64,000 nucleotides of DNA from Vibrio sp. Isolate34 (lineage in GTDB: Bacteria; Pseudomonadota; Gammaproteobacteria; Enterobacterales; Vibrionaceae), in NCBI RefSeq assembly GCF_022397915.1, contig NZ_JAKEUO010000001.1:295742-359741 (forward strand), read 5' to 3'. Made by a program: the position numbers and the translations under genes. Each line of letters begins with the position of its first letter. Positions within the stretch are counted from its first letter, which is position 1. Shown one piece after another: positions 54,422 to 63,408 of this stretch. The notes beneath the pieces are model-generated. The model did not search any database. It was not told the DNA's origin and saw only the letters and a program-made list of their open reading frames with translations.

Positions 54422-55090
54422 ATGGCTAAGTCGAAAGTTCATCAAGCCATTTTAATAGCCGAAAATAATTTACAGTCTACGCTGCTTAAAGAGTCATTAG
54501 AGCAAAAGGTGGACCTTAGTATTAGGCTTATATCCCCTGAAAAACTGAGTTTCAACTCATTGCAAGCTGACAATTTGGATATCATTATTATTGACTACCC
54601 AATAATGACCAAAGACTTTATCCTTAAATACCAAGAACTTAGAGACGATGTAATATGTGACACCCATGAGGTATTGTTAAACACTCCAAACGACTTCCCA
54701 CATACTGAGATGCTCAAGTGGCAATATCTCGTTGGTATTTTCTATGTTTCAGACACGCTTGATAAGCTTGTCACTGGCTTCAACTGCATCTTAGAAGACG
54801 AAATGTGGATGAGCAGGAAACTCATTTATAAGTACATTCGCTTTTATCGTGAAAGACAATGCGCAAAAACGAGCCCGTACTATTTAAAACTCACTAAACG
54901 TGAGCAACAAATCATCAAGCTACTTGGTGAGGGCGCGTCCAACACCCAGATCGCCGACACACTCTACGTCAGTGAGAATACGGTCAAAGCACACCTTCAC
55001 AATACGTTTAAAAAAATCAAGGTGAAGAACCGCTTACAGGCTCTGATTTGGGTGAAGAACAATGTCGCTACCAGTGAGTTCGTTCAATAA
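54422..55090 (+). CDS. csgD: LuxR-family curli regulator CsgD
   Basis: 222 residues (E. coli 216). N-terminal degenerate receiver-like domain (DNLDIIIIDYPIMTKDFIL) and C-terminal LuxR helix-turn-helix (LTKREQQIIKLLGEGASNTQ; ADTLYVSENTVKAHLHNTFK). Controls csgBA and biofilm genes. Good ribosome site (AAAGGAG, 54410-54416). In E. coli csgD leads csgDEFG; here it closes the csgBA arm, with a 176-base gap that could hold its own promoter. Confidence 0.93.
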   Translation: MAKSKVHQAILIAENNLQSTLLKESLEQKVDLSIRLISPEKLSFNSLQADNLDIIIIDYPIMTKDFILKYQELRDDVICDTHEVLLNTPNDFPHTEMLKWQYLVGIFYVSDTLDKLVTGFNCILEDEMWMSRKLIYKYIRFYRERQCAKTSPYYLKLTKREQQIIKLLGEGASNTQIADTLYVSENTVKAHLHNTFKKIKVKNRLQALIWVKNNVATSEFVQ

Positions 55091-55150
55091 GAGTAGGCTT
55101 AGACTCAACAAACGATCGATAGGCGATCGACACAATTACAGAATATAAAA

Positions 55151-55669
55151 AGCCGTAGCCCCTTCTCTTGCAAAGAGTGCTATAGCTTTCTTTAATGCGG
55201 CCGATGAAGAGCTTATTTTTAACATCAGGCGAACCCCATTCTAGTCCGAATCCTATTTACAATAGCTCAAAACGACACAAGCCAACTCATTGAGCAGGCT
55301 TTCTAAATGTGGTCGTTGAAGAGCTTATTTCGAACATCAGGCGAACCCCGCTTGGTTTTCAAACTAAATCGAAACCTTCAAATGCAAAAAAATCCGTAAC
55401 CCCTTCTATTGCAAAGAGTGCTACGGCTTTCTTTAATGCGGCCGGAGAAGAGCTTATTTTTAATATCAGGCGAACCCCATTCTAGTTCAAACCCTGTTTA
55501 CAATCGCTCAAACGACGAAAGCCTGCTCATTGAGCAGGCTTTCTAAAAGTGGTCGTTGAAGAGCTTATTTCGAACATCAGGCGAACCCCGCTTGGTTTTC
55601 AAACTAAATCGAAACCAAAGGTTCAAATGCAAAAAAGCCGTAGCACTTCTGCTACGGCTTTCTTTAATG
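55151..55669. repeat. Decayed tandem array of tRNA-Pro-derived and terminator-derived repeats
   Basis: A compound unit of about 242 bases occurs about twice (55151-55391 and 55392-55635) and then continues into the intact tRNA. Each unit holds a terminator-like block (agccgtagc...ctacggctttcttt) and two tRNA-Pro remnants in the orientation of the intact gene, their 3' ends starting near 55197, 55309, 55438 and 55549, 111-129 bases apart. Remnants keep the acceptor/T-arm side (tgaagag, cgaacccc) and an eroded anticodon arm (ttggttttcaaact against ctggtcccaaacca). A perfect hairpin AAAGCCTGCTCA / TGAGCAGGCTTT lies at 55518-55542. Confidence 0.8.
55636..55666. terminator. Terminator downstream of tRNA-Pro
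   Basis: AGCCGTAGC / GCTACGGCT around loop ACTTCT, A run on one side (for the minus-strand tRNA this gives TTTTTT) and TTTCTTT on the other. Decayed copies appear at about 55151 and 55392. Confidence 0.75.
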
Positions 55670-55746
<77 letters not shown>

Positions 55747-55783
55747 AGATATCTAACTGGCTCATTGCCTGTCGATGGAGCGT

Positions 55784-55811
55784 ATAATACGGGTTCTGAA
55801 TTTATCCGCAA
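55784..55811 (-). promoter_or_regulatory. Sigma-70 promoter of tRNA-Pro
   Basis: Minus strand TTGCGG (55806-55811), 16-base spacer, TATTAT (55784-55789), then a GC-containing discriminator as in stringently controlled genes. 38 bases upstream of the mature 5' end. Confidence 0.6.
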
Positions 55812-56001
55812 GGGCTTTTTCTCATATTTATTGCGATTTTGAATCGTTCGAACAAAAGACATACAACAACGAGCATGATGTGACGAAAAACACACACTTA
55901 CCAACAAGTATTTAACTTATGAAACAGGATTGATCCAGATCAGTGAATTGATAATGCTTGTTAATACACTAACCCATGTCATATAACTTTGAGGTATACA
56001 C

Positions 56002-56142
56002 ATGGACTTTTGGCTAGATCTCCTATTTGGTAATGCGGTGGGACTATCTTCAATGATAGTAATCTTCGGGGCTCTGGGTCTCATGATGTTTTATGGAGGC
56101 TTCTTCATCTACAAAGTTATGACTGACAAATCTCCTCACTAG
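56002..56142 (+). CDS. DUF3149 small membrane protein
   Basis: 46 residues, MDFWLDLLFGNAVGLSSMIV then a hydrophobic helix (IFGALGLMMFYGGFFIY) and a basic end. The opening matches the DUF3149 family of short single-helix inner-membrane proteins found in Vibrio and Shewanella. GAGG ribosome site at 55991-55994. Function unknown. Followed by a terminator at 56212-56247. Confidence 0.85.
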   Translation: MDFWLDLLFGNAVGLSSMIVIFGALGLMMFYGGFFIYKVMTDKSPH

Positions 56143-56211
56143 AGTCGCTCAGCCTAAATCATTTGCTGTTAAGTATCATTTACTTGATAAGTAAACGTTA
56201 AAACGCTTTGC

Positions 56212-56247
56212 ACCGGAGCTGACTTCTCTTGTCTCCTCCGGTTTTTT
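56212..56247 (+). terminator. Terminator after the DUF3149 gene
   Basis: ACCGGAG (56212-56218) with CTCCGGT (56236-56242) and a T6 run. Confidence 0.8.
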
Positions 56248-56313
56248 CATTTTTAAACCCAGCCCCAACTTAGGTATACTTAACCTATCCTTCTCTAACT
56301 TGAGATGCACACT

Positions 56314-56895
56314 ATGTCTCATGATGACGATTTAGACCTATTCCAAGAAATGATGGGCGATGTGAAACGTATCGACCACGACACCGCTGAACACCAGAAA
56401 GTACACCGTGTAACGGAATCTCACCTAGCAAAGCGTGAAGCGGCAATGTGGCTGTCTGATGACGAGAAAGATTACCTCTCGCTCGATTACTCTCCGATGG
56501 TGAAGCCAGATGCTGTTATCGCCTATAAGAAAGATGGCGTTCAGGAAGGCGTATACAAAAAGCTACGTCTAGGTAAGTACCCTATTCAAGCCAAGCTTGA
56601 TCTGCATAGAAAAACACTCAAAGACGCACGTAATGAAGTGCTTTCATTTTTACGTCAATGTTTAAGGATGGATGTTCGTACCGTCATCATTGTTCATGGC
56701 AAAGGTGAACGTTCGAATCCACCAGCAATGATGAAAAGCTATGTCGCCAACTGGTTAACTCAAATTAACGATGTCCAGTGTGTGCATTCGGCTCAACAAT
56801 TTCATGGTGGAACAGGCGCGGTCTACGTCATGTTGAGAAAGAGCAATGACAAAAAACTCGAAAACAGAGAACGACACCAGAAGCGATCAAGTTAG
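56314..56895 (+). CDS. smrA: Smr-domain DNA endonuclease SmrA
   Basis: 193 residues. N-terminal acidic stretch (MSHDDDLDLFQEMMGDVKRI) typical of SmrA, and a C-terminal Smr domain (KLDLHRKTLKDARNEVLSFL; VIIVHGKGERS; AQQFHGGTGAVYVML). The first motif is LDLHRKT rather than LDLHG. Smr proteins nick DNA or cut RNA. ATG 56314 preferred over 56305 by family start and distance to TGAG. Confidence 0.92.
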   Translation: MSHDDDLDLFQEMMGDVKRIDHDTAEHQKVHRVTESHLAKREAAMWLSDDEKDYLSLDYSPMVKPDAVIAYKKDGVQEGVYKKLRLGKYPIQAKLDLHRKTLKDARNEVLSFLRQCLRMDVRTVIIVHGKGERSNPPAMMKSYVANWLTQINDVQCVHSAQQFHGGTGAVYVMLRKSNDKKLENRERHQKRSS

Positions 56896-57019
56896 TACAG
56901 GTTGTATTGATAGCCTCGACGATACGCTCATTGCCACGCCAATTCGCTAGACAATAGATATTTAGTGCCGAAGTAGACACTAGGTGCTAAAATTGTCGTC
57001 GGTTAACGAATTCAAACGT

Positions 57020-57047
57020 AAAAGCAACTGCCCTGTAGTTGCTTTTT
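57020..57047 (+). terminator. Terminator between smrA and rluF
   Basis: AAAGCAACT-gccctgt-AGTTGCTTT then TT: 9-base stem. It ends only 40 bases before the rluF ATG, so the rluF promoter must overlap it or lie very close. Confidence 0.75.
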
Positions 57048-57087
57048 GTTTATCTAAATTTCCGTTGTGAAACGCTAAGAGAATATC

Positions 57088-58221
57088 ATGTCACAAGAAT
57101 CCCAAGCTAAACGCCTTAATAAGTACATCAGTGAAACTGGTTTTTGCTCACGCCGCGAAGCCGACAAACTCATTGATGCTGGCCGAGTTACTATCAATGG
57201 TAAGATCCCAGAGATGGGTACGAAAGTAATGCCAGGTGATGACGTTGAGATCGACAACAAGCCCGTTCGTTCGAAAGAAAAGCCTATCTACATTGCCCTG
57301 AATAAGCCGACCGGTATTACTTGTACCACTGAGCGAGATATTCCTGGCAACATCGTTGACTTTATTGGTCACCACAAGCGTATTTTCCCAATTGGTCGCC
57401 TTGATAAACCGTCTGACGGTCTTATCTTCCTGACCAATGATGGCGACATCGTAAACAAGATTCTTCGTGCGGGTAACAACCACGAAAAAGAGTACGTGGT
57501 TCGTGTCGACAAGCCGATTACGGGTGAGTTCTTACAGAAAATGGCAGCGGGTGTTCCTATTCTAGATACGGTGACTTTGCCATGTAAAGTAGAGAAAGAG
57601 ACTAAGTTCTCTTTCCGAATCACACTAACGCAAGGCCTTAACCGCCAAATCCGTCGTATGTGTGAAGCGCTTGGTTATGAAGTTTTCAAACTGCGCCGTG
57701 TACGTATTATGAACATCTCTTTAGATGGCATTCCAAATGGCAAATGGCGCTACCTGAGCGATGAAGAAATCACTGAAATCTTAGCGATGTGTGAAGGTTC
57801 AGTAAGTACTGAAGATGCGTCAAAGATGAACGCGAAAGGCCAACGTATTCGCAAAGCGACGGACGCTAAACTTTTTGATAGCCGTGAAGAGAATCAAACT
57901 TCAACAGCGCGCCGTAACCAAAAAGAGAACCGTACTCGCACCTACCGCGGTAACAATGCCGATGAATTCCGTCATGCGCCTAATTCAAAGCGTGGTCGTA
58001 ACTCATCGAATAGTGGAAGCGGTGGCAATACTGAGAACTGGAAATCGAACTCTCGTTCAGAGCGTTCTAATTCAGATAGAAACAGTTCGGATCGTAATCG
58101 TACAGACCGCAATAACAACGATCGTAGAAGCGGCAAGCCAACAAACCGTAGCCAAGACTCAAACAGACCAAACAAACCGGCACCTAAGCGCGTTGGTGGT
58201 ACATTAGGTCTTAAGAAGTAA
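57088..58221 (+). CDS. rluF: 23S rRNA pseudouridine synthase RluF with a long disordered tail
   Basis: 377 residues. S4 RNA-binding domain (about 7-55; [20 protein letters not shown]) and RsuA/RluB/E/F catalytic domain with Asp in [17 protein letters not shown], and [20 protein letters not shown]. RluF modifies U2604 of 23S rRNA (E. coli numbering). Residues about 245-377 are an Asn/Arg/Ser/Asp-rich low-complexity tail ([16 protein letters not shown]), making it about 90 residues longer than the E. coli enzyme. Confidence 0.93.
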   Translation: MSQESQAKRLNKYISETGFCSRREADKLIDAGRVTINGKIPEMGTKVMPGDDVEIDNKPVRSKEKPIYIALNKPTGITCTTERDIPGNIVDFIGHHKRIFPIGRLDKPSDGLIFLTNDGDIVNKILRAGNNHEKEYVVRVDKPITGEFLQKMAAGVPILDTVTLPCKVEKETKFSFRITLTQGLNRQIRRMCEALGYEVFKLRRVRIMNISLDGIPNGKWRYLSDEEITEILAMCEGSVSTEDASKMNAKGQRIRKATDAKLFDSREENQTSTARRNQKENRTRTYRGNNADEFRHAPNSKRGRNSSNSGSGGNTENWKSNSRSERSNSDRNSSDRNRTDRNNNDRRSGKPTNRSQDSNRPNKPAPKRVGGTLGLKK

Positions 58222-58240
58222 TATTTACTCTTTAATACAG

Positions 58241-58275
58241 AAACGCCCACTAAGTTGTCTTAGTGGGCGTTTTTT
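58241..58275 (+). terminator. Terminator after rluF
   Basis: AAACGCCCACTAAG / CTTAGTGGGCGTTT, 14-base perfect stem, loop TTGT, T run. Confidence 0.9.
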
Positions 58276-58353
58276 GTTGTTGGCTAAGTCAAAACTAGGT
58301 ACGAAGACGGTATTTTGCTCGGCAGATTAACGGCTTTCATTATCGCCCGCCTG

Positions 58354-58827
58354 CTACAAACACAAATCAGTAAATTGAGCTCGTGTAAGCATGGCTAAGT
58401 CCTTTGGGTCTAGCTCGATTTCCAAGCCCCTTTTTCCTGCGCTCACACATATCGTTTCAAAATCCGTCGCAGTGGAGTGTACAAAAGTAGGCAATGCTTT
58501 CTTTTGACCAAGCGGACTGATGCCACCCACCACATAACCCGTGGTTTTCTGTGCAATTTCAGGATTCGCCATCTCTGCTTTTTTACCTTTCGCTGCTTTT
58601 GCTGCAAGTTTTAGGTTTAGCTTTTGGTCCACAGGAATAACCGCCACAGCCAAATCTTTAGCCACACCGTTCAAACAGAACAAAAGAGTTTTGAACACAC
58701 GCTTAGGATCCTGACCAAGCGCTTCAACGGCTTCCAAACCATAGTTCGTATTGTTGGCATCGTGATGATACTGATGAACGCTATGAGCGATTTTCTTTTT
58801 CTTGGCGAGATTGATTGCTGGGGTCAT
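58354..58827 (-). CDS. ybaK: Cys-tRNA(Pro) deacylase YbaK (EbsC)
   Basis: 157 residues with the YbaK/ProX fold (LGQDPKRVFKTLLFCLNG; VAVIPVDQKLNLKLAAKAAK with the catalytic Lys; TGYVVGGISPLGQKKALPTF). It clears Cys mischarged on tRNA-Pro. Single gene; ATG 58825-58827. Confidence 0.94.
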   Translation of the reverse strand: MTPAINLAKKKKIAHSVHQYHHDANNTNYGLEAVEALGQDPKRVFKTLLFCLNGVAKDLAVAVIPVDQKLNLKLAAKAAKGKKAEMANPEIAQKTTGYVVGGISPLGQKKALPTFVHSTATDFETICVSAGKRGLEIELDPKDLAMLTRAQFTDLCL

Positions 58828-58945
58828 AACAAATCCAAACGATAGATAAACAAAAAGCGACGCCGAGGCGTCGCTTTAGTTAAATTTATCATGGTGCTAG
58901 AGTCAATCTAATTCAGCACCTAGTGATTAAATTTATTGGGTTCAA

Positions 58946-60607
58946 TTACTTGTAAACCATTTGACCAGACGGTGCGTACTTGTTCACGTCTACTGGGCTG
59001 TTTGCTTCTAGGTACTCTTTCAGTACTTCTGCATCAACAAAACCAGTGTTTACGTAACCAGGGTGGTCAGACAGTTTAGGGTAACCGTCACCACCAGCAG
59101 CGTTAAAGCTTGGTACTGTGAAGCGGTATGTTTCGTCTAAACGAAGTTGCTTGCCACCGATGAATACATTCGATACTTCACCGTTTGCTACTGTCATTGA
59201 GATGCCAGCAAATTGTGCATAAGCACCAGAATCGATTGGTTTGGTCGCAACGACATTTAGGTAATCTAGAACTTCTTTACCCGTCATGTCGGTGTAAGTC
59301 AGGATATTTGCAAAAGGTTGAACCTTCAGTACATCTTTGTAAGTTACATCACCGGCTTCAATTGAATCACGTACACCACCCGAGTTCATCACAGCGAAGT
59401 CTGCTTTTGCGCGCTCCATGTGAGAAGTCGCAATTAAACGACCTAGGTTAGTCTGTTGGAAACGAACAACGTTACGGTCACCTTCAAGCTTGCCATTAGT
59501 TTCAGCAATTTGAACTTCTAGCTGTGCTTGGCCTTGCTCTTGGAAAGGACGTAGGAACTCAAGTAGTTCTGGGTCTTGTGCGATTTCATCTTGAATAAAG
59601 ACACGCTGTTTCTTACCGTCAATCTTAACTTTTTTCTTAAGGTTAACTGGAATAAGATTGTAGCTCACCATTTCTAGCTCGCCATTGCGGAATTCGTAGT
59701 CAGCACGGCCTACGTATTTGCCCCACTCGTGAGCTTGAACGATGTAAGTACCGTTTTGAAGGTCAGGCTTACACTCATCACCCGGTGTGAAGTTTTTCTT
59801 CGCAACGTTAGGGCCTTCCATACAAACAGGCTCTTGAGAGTGACCACCAACGATCATGTCTAGGTCACCTTCATCTAGGTAACGAGCTAATGCCACATCA
59901 CCCGGTGCGTTAACGCCACGCTGACCATTTTCGTAGTGGCCCATGTGAGTCACTGCGAAGATAAGATCTGGTTTTTCTGTTTCTTGAAGTTCGGCGATCA
60001 GTTGCTTCGCTTCTTCTTTAGGGTCACGGAAGTCGATACCAGCAATGAACTCAGGGTTACCAATCTTTTGGGTATCTTCAGTTGTTAAACCAATAACCGC
60101 AATCTTAATACCTTGCTTTTCGAACATCTCGTAAGCTTGGAACTTGCGCTCACCTGTCGCTTTATCATAGATGTTTGCAGACAGCATTGGGAAGTTAGCC
60201 CAATCGATCTGCTTTTGTAGTACGTCTAGTGAGTTATCAAACTCGTGGTTACCCAATGCCATTGCATCGTAACCAATCTTGTTCATACCTTTAAAATCAG
60301 GTTCAGCATCCTGAAGATCTGACTCTGGCACACCTGTGTTGATGTCACCACCAGATAGAAGCAACACGCTACCGCCTTCTGCTTCAACTTCTGAACGAAG
60401 TTGGTCAACTAGCGTTTTACGCGCAGACATGCCGTATTCGCCGTATTTATTCTGCCAGAAACGACCATGGTTATCGTTTGTGTGAAGAATCGTTAGCTTG
60501 TAAGTTTCGTCTTGGTTCCAATCATGAGCTGATTGAGACGCACACCCAGCTAGAGTAGCTAGGATTGCAGCACTTAGTGCTGTCTTTAGAATAAGGCGTT
60601 GCTTCAT
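58946..60607 (-). CDS. ushA: 5'-nucleotidase lipoprotein UshA/NutA
   Basis: 553 residues. Lipoprotein signal with lipobox LAGC (about Cys 22), metallophosphatase domain (LTILHTNDNHGRFWQN; LLLSGGDINTGVPESD; ALGNHEFDN; VGGHSQEP) and C-terminal nucleotidase domain (FAVMNSGGVRDSIEAGDVTY; FAGISMTVANGE). Surface 5'-nucleotidase that lets vibrios use extracellular nucleotides. I use ATG 60607 (AAAGG upstream); the longer frame to 60685 has no signal. Confidence 0.95.
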   Translation of the reverse strand: MKQRLILKTALSAAILATLAGCASQSAHDWNQDETYKLTILHTNDNHGRFWQNKYGEYGMSARKTLVDQLRSEVEAEGGSVLLLSGGDINTGVPESDLQDAEPDFKGMNKIGYDAMALGNHEFDNSLDVLQKQIDWANFPMLSANIYDKATGERKFQAYEMFEKQGIKIAVIGLTTEDTQKIGNPEFIAGIDFRDPKEEAKQLIAELQETEKPDLIFAVTHMGHYENGQRGVNAPGDVALARYLDEGDLDMIVGGHSQEPVCMEGPNVAKKNFTPGDECKPDLQNGTYIVQAHEWGKYVGRADYEFRNGELEMVSYNLIPVNLKKKVKIDGKKQRVFIQDEIAQDPELLEFLRPFQEQGQAQLEVQIAETNGKLEGDRNVVRFQQTNLGRLIATSHMERAKADFAVMNSGGVRDSIEAGDVTYKDVLKVQPFANILTYTDMTGKEVLDYLNVVATKPIDSGAYAQFAGISMTVANGEVSNVFIGGKQLRLDETYRFTVPSFNAAGGDGYPKLSDHPGYVNTGFVDAEVLKEYLEANSPVDVNKYAPSGQMVYK

Positions 60608-60849
60608 TGTCATACCTTTGAGCTTTTTAGGGGAATCCACTGCTTTTTTATGCCTATTGCGACCCCTTATCTGGAGTTCGAACAATAAGACTTCAACATG
60701 ACTTATCTTAAATTAACATCCCAGATGTAACACGACGATTTCATATTTATGTCGAATTGGTCACGCATAGTTCCGCTGTCAAGTGTAACAAAATTATGAG
60801 ATTGCACTCAAACTTCCCCTGCATCACAGGCAATCGTTTACCTATAAAG

Positions 60850-60865
60850 TGTGATAAACATCAGT
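60850..60865 (-). promoter_or_regulatory. CRP-like site upstream of ushA
   Basis: TGTGA-TAAACA-TCAGT, eight of ten consensus positions. Distance to ushA is large, so the assignment is tentative. Confidence 0.4.
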
Positions 60866-60974
60866 AATTTACTGCAAACAGGACAGACCTCACACACTTA
60901 TACCTGCTTCTTAGATAACTAGGGGCTTTGTTAACAACCCTTTAATCAACTATCGACACATTAGTGTTTCGTGA

Positions 60975-61010
60975 AAACAAAAACGCCCAACTCAAAAGAG
61001 CTAGGCGTTT
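60975..61010 (-). terminator. Terminator after kdsA
   Basis: Minus strand AAACGCCTAGCTC-ttt-GAGTTGGGCGTTT (two mismatches) followed by TTGTTTTC. Confidence 0.82.
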
Positions 61011-61084
61011 ACATATCAATGGCTGTTAGTAGCGTTCTTAACGACCCAGCATTGATTATGCCGATAATGTGCTACTAGCTAATG

Positions 61085-61954
<870 letters not shown>

Positions 61955-61961
61955 TTATTAA

Positions 61962-62771
61962 TTAGTGAACGACCACGGTCTTTTCGTTCATGACGTTCAC
62001 TTGAGATTTCAGTAACTCAGATGCAGGGTCATCTGGGCATTGGTCGATAAAATATTGATAATCCGTTGCTGCTACTTGGTGGCAGTCTAGCTGTTGATAG
62101 ATAAAGCCACGATCGCGGATTTCATACGGGTCATCCGGTACAAACGTTAATGCAAGGTCAGTACATTTCAATGCAAGCGTATAGCGCTCTTCCCTTAGCA
62201 GTGCGCTCTTAAGCAATGCTAGCCACTTACCAATAATAGTTGGGTGGTCGGCCACTTCTAAATGCTCCGCTTTAAGCTTAGCTAATGGACCATCATGTCC
62301 AATCAGCCATGCACGCAAGGTTTGCTCGCCAACATACTCACCGTTGTAAGGGTTAATATAGACAGCAGCTTGCCCGTACCAGCTCACTTTAAGTAAGAAC
62401 TGAGTTGGGAAAGAGACACCTTCTACAGGAAAGCCTAGCTTGCGACCTAGAAAAAGAAAGATCGAGCCAAGGCTTACTGGAATACCTTTCTTTCTCTCTA
62501 GCACTTTATCAATGAATGCGTTTTCTGAAGAGAAGTACGCCTCTTTATCGCCAGCGAAGCCCCACTCGTAGAAGAATAGTCGAATAAAAGACTCAAACTT
62601 CTGCTGTTCGTCGGTTTCATGAACCAAAGCAAACTCAGCTTCTTTAAACAATCTTGCCAGCTCTTGCTCAGCCCAACTGTCTTGAGTTTCTGGGTTAATC
62701 GCTTTATTTAAGATCAATGCACCTTCAGCTAATTCTAGCTGGTCAAAGTCTTCATCAAAAAATTCGTACAT
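61962..62771 (-). CDS. sirB1: SirB1 family transglutaminase-like/TPR protein
   Basis: 269 residues. Transglutaminase-like region (KVLERKKGIPVSLGSIFLFL; VSFPTQFLLKVSWYGQAAVY; INPYNGEY) and a C-terminal TPR-like part (YTLALKCTDLALTFVPDDPY). Equivalent to E. coli ychA. Function unknown; position in the prfA-prmC-kdsA operon is conserved. 22 bases from kdsA. Confidence 0.92.
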   Translation of the reverse strand: MYEFFDEDFDQLELAEGALILNKAINPETQDSWAEQELARLFKEAEFALVHETDEQQKFESFIRLFFYEWGFAGDKEAYFSSENAFIDKVLERKKGIPVSLGSIFLFLGRKLGFPVEGVSFPTQFLLKVSWYGQAAVYINPYNGEYVGEQTLRAWLIGHDGPLAKLKAEHLEVADHPTIIGKWLALLKSALLREERYTLALKCTDLALTFVPDDPYEIRDRGFIYQQLDCHQVAATDYQYFIDQCPDDPASELLKSQVNVMNEKTVVVH

Positions 62772-62799
62772 AGATAGTTAACCGAAAATAAGGAGATAA

Positions 62800-63183
62800 T
62801 TAACCGAAAAATGTTGGTGTCTTCGTCATTGCGATTTTGCCAGCCATTGCTAACCAGCCAAGAGCACCGAAGAAAGAGAAAACTCTCAATAGCTTGTTCT
62901 TACCTAGCTTAAGCGCAAAGAAGCCCAATGCGATGTAAGCCATAACACAGGTTAGTTTTTCGGTTAACCATGGTGCTGCAGGTGTAAATGGAATAAAGCC
63001 AGTGATAAAAATCAAACCAATACCCGATAGCAGTAGCAACGAGTCATTGATATGAGGAAAACGCTGCAAGAAAGGATGCTTAAGCTTCGGAGAGTTAGCC
63101 ATCATAAGAGCGAAACGAATCGAAAGCAGCAGTGCGCTTATCGCAATCGTTAGTAAGTGAAAATGTTTCAAACCTTCGTACAT
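62800..63183 (-). CDS. sirB2: SirB2 family inner-membrane protein
   Basis: 127 residues with four hydrophobic segments (HLLTIAISALLLSIRFALMM; SLLLLSGIGLIFITGFIPF; TCVMAYIALGFFALKL; SFFGALGWLAMAGKIAM). Equivalent to E. coli ychQ; function unknown. Same operon as sirB1 and kdsA. Confidence 0.92.
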   Translation of the reverse strand: MYEGLKHFHLLTIAISALLLSIRFALMMANSPKLKHPFLQRFPHINDSLLLLSGIGLIFITGFIPFTPAAPWLTEKLTCVMAYIALGFFALKLGKNKLLRVFSFFGALGWLAMAGKIAMTKTPTFFG

Positions 63184-63245
63184 GGTATTCCTTTATATTT
63201 TTATATGTGCTTTCGTTAACACGAGCCACACAATACCCGTTAATG

Positions 63246-63290
63246 CTCTGTATTTCTGCGTTAATTCTCTGTATTTCTACGTTAATTGCA
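63246..63290. repeat. Short tandem repeat in the prmC-sirB2 gap
   Basis: Two near-identical copies of about 21 bases (ctctgtatttctgcgttaatt) in the 225-base gap; the rest of the gap shows nothing clear. Confidence 0.5.
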
Positions 63291-63408
63291 TTATCGAGTG
63301 AAATGTATTGTCGAGTTAAAGGTATAAATTCAGCAAGTTCATCATCTATTGCTCACAAGACGATTAACCGCAGCCGATGGACAGTCACTATCTATGAGCA
63401 GTCACGAC

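Larger units (their letters stand above)
60608..61084. other. Non-coding region between kdsA and ushA
   Basis: ushA leader and promoter region; a CRP-like site at 60850-60865 (TGTGA-TAAACA-TCAGT, about 245 bases from ushA); kdsA terminator at 60975-61010. No gene seen. Confidence 0.55.

Noticed and set aside
55151..55669. Possible CRISPR array because of regular repeats
   Set aside because: Repeat units are long, diverged and derived from tRNA-Pro and its terminator; there are no short identical repeats with unique spacers and no cas genes.
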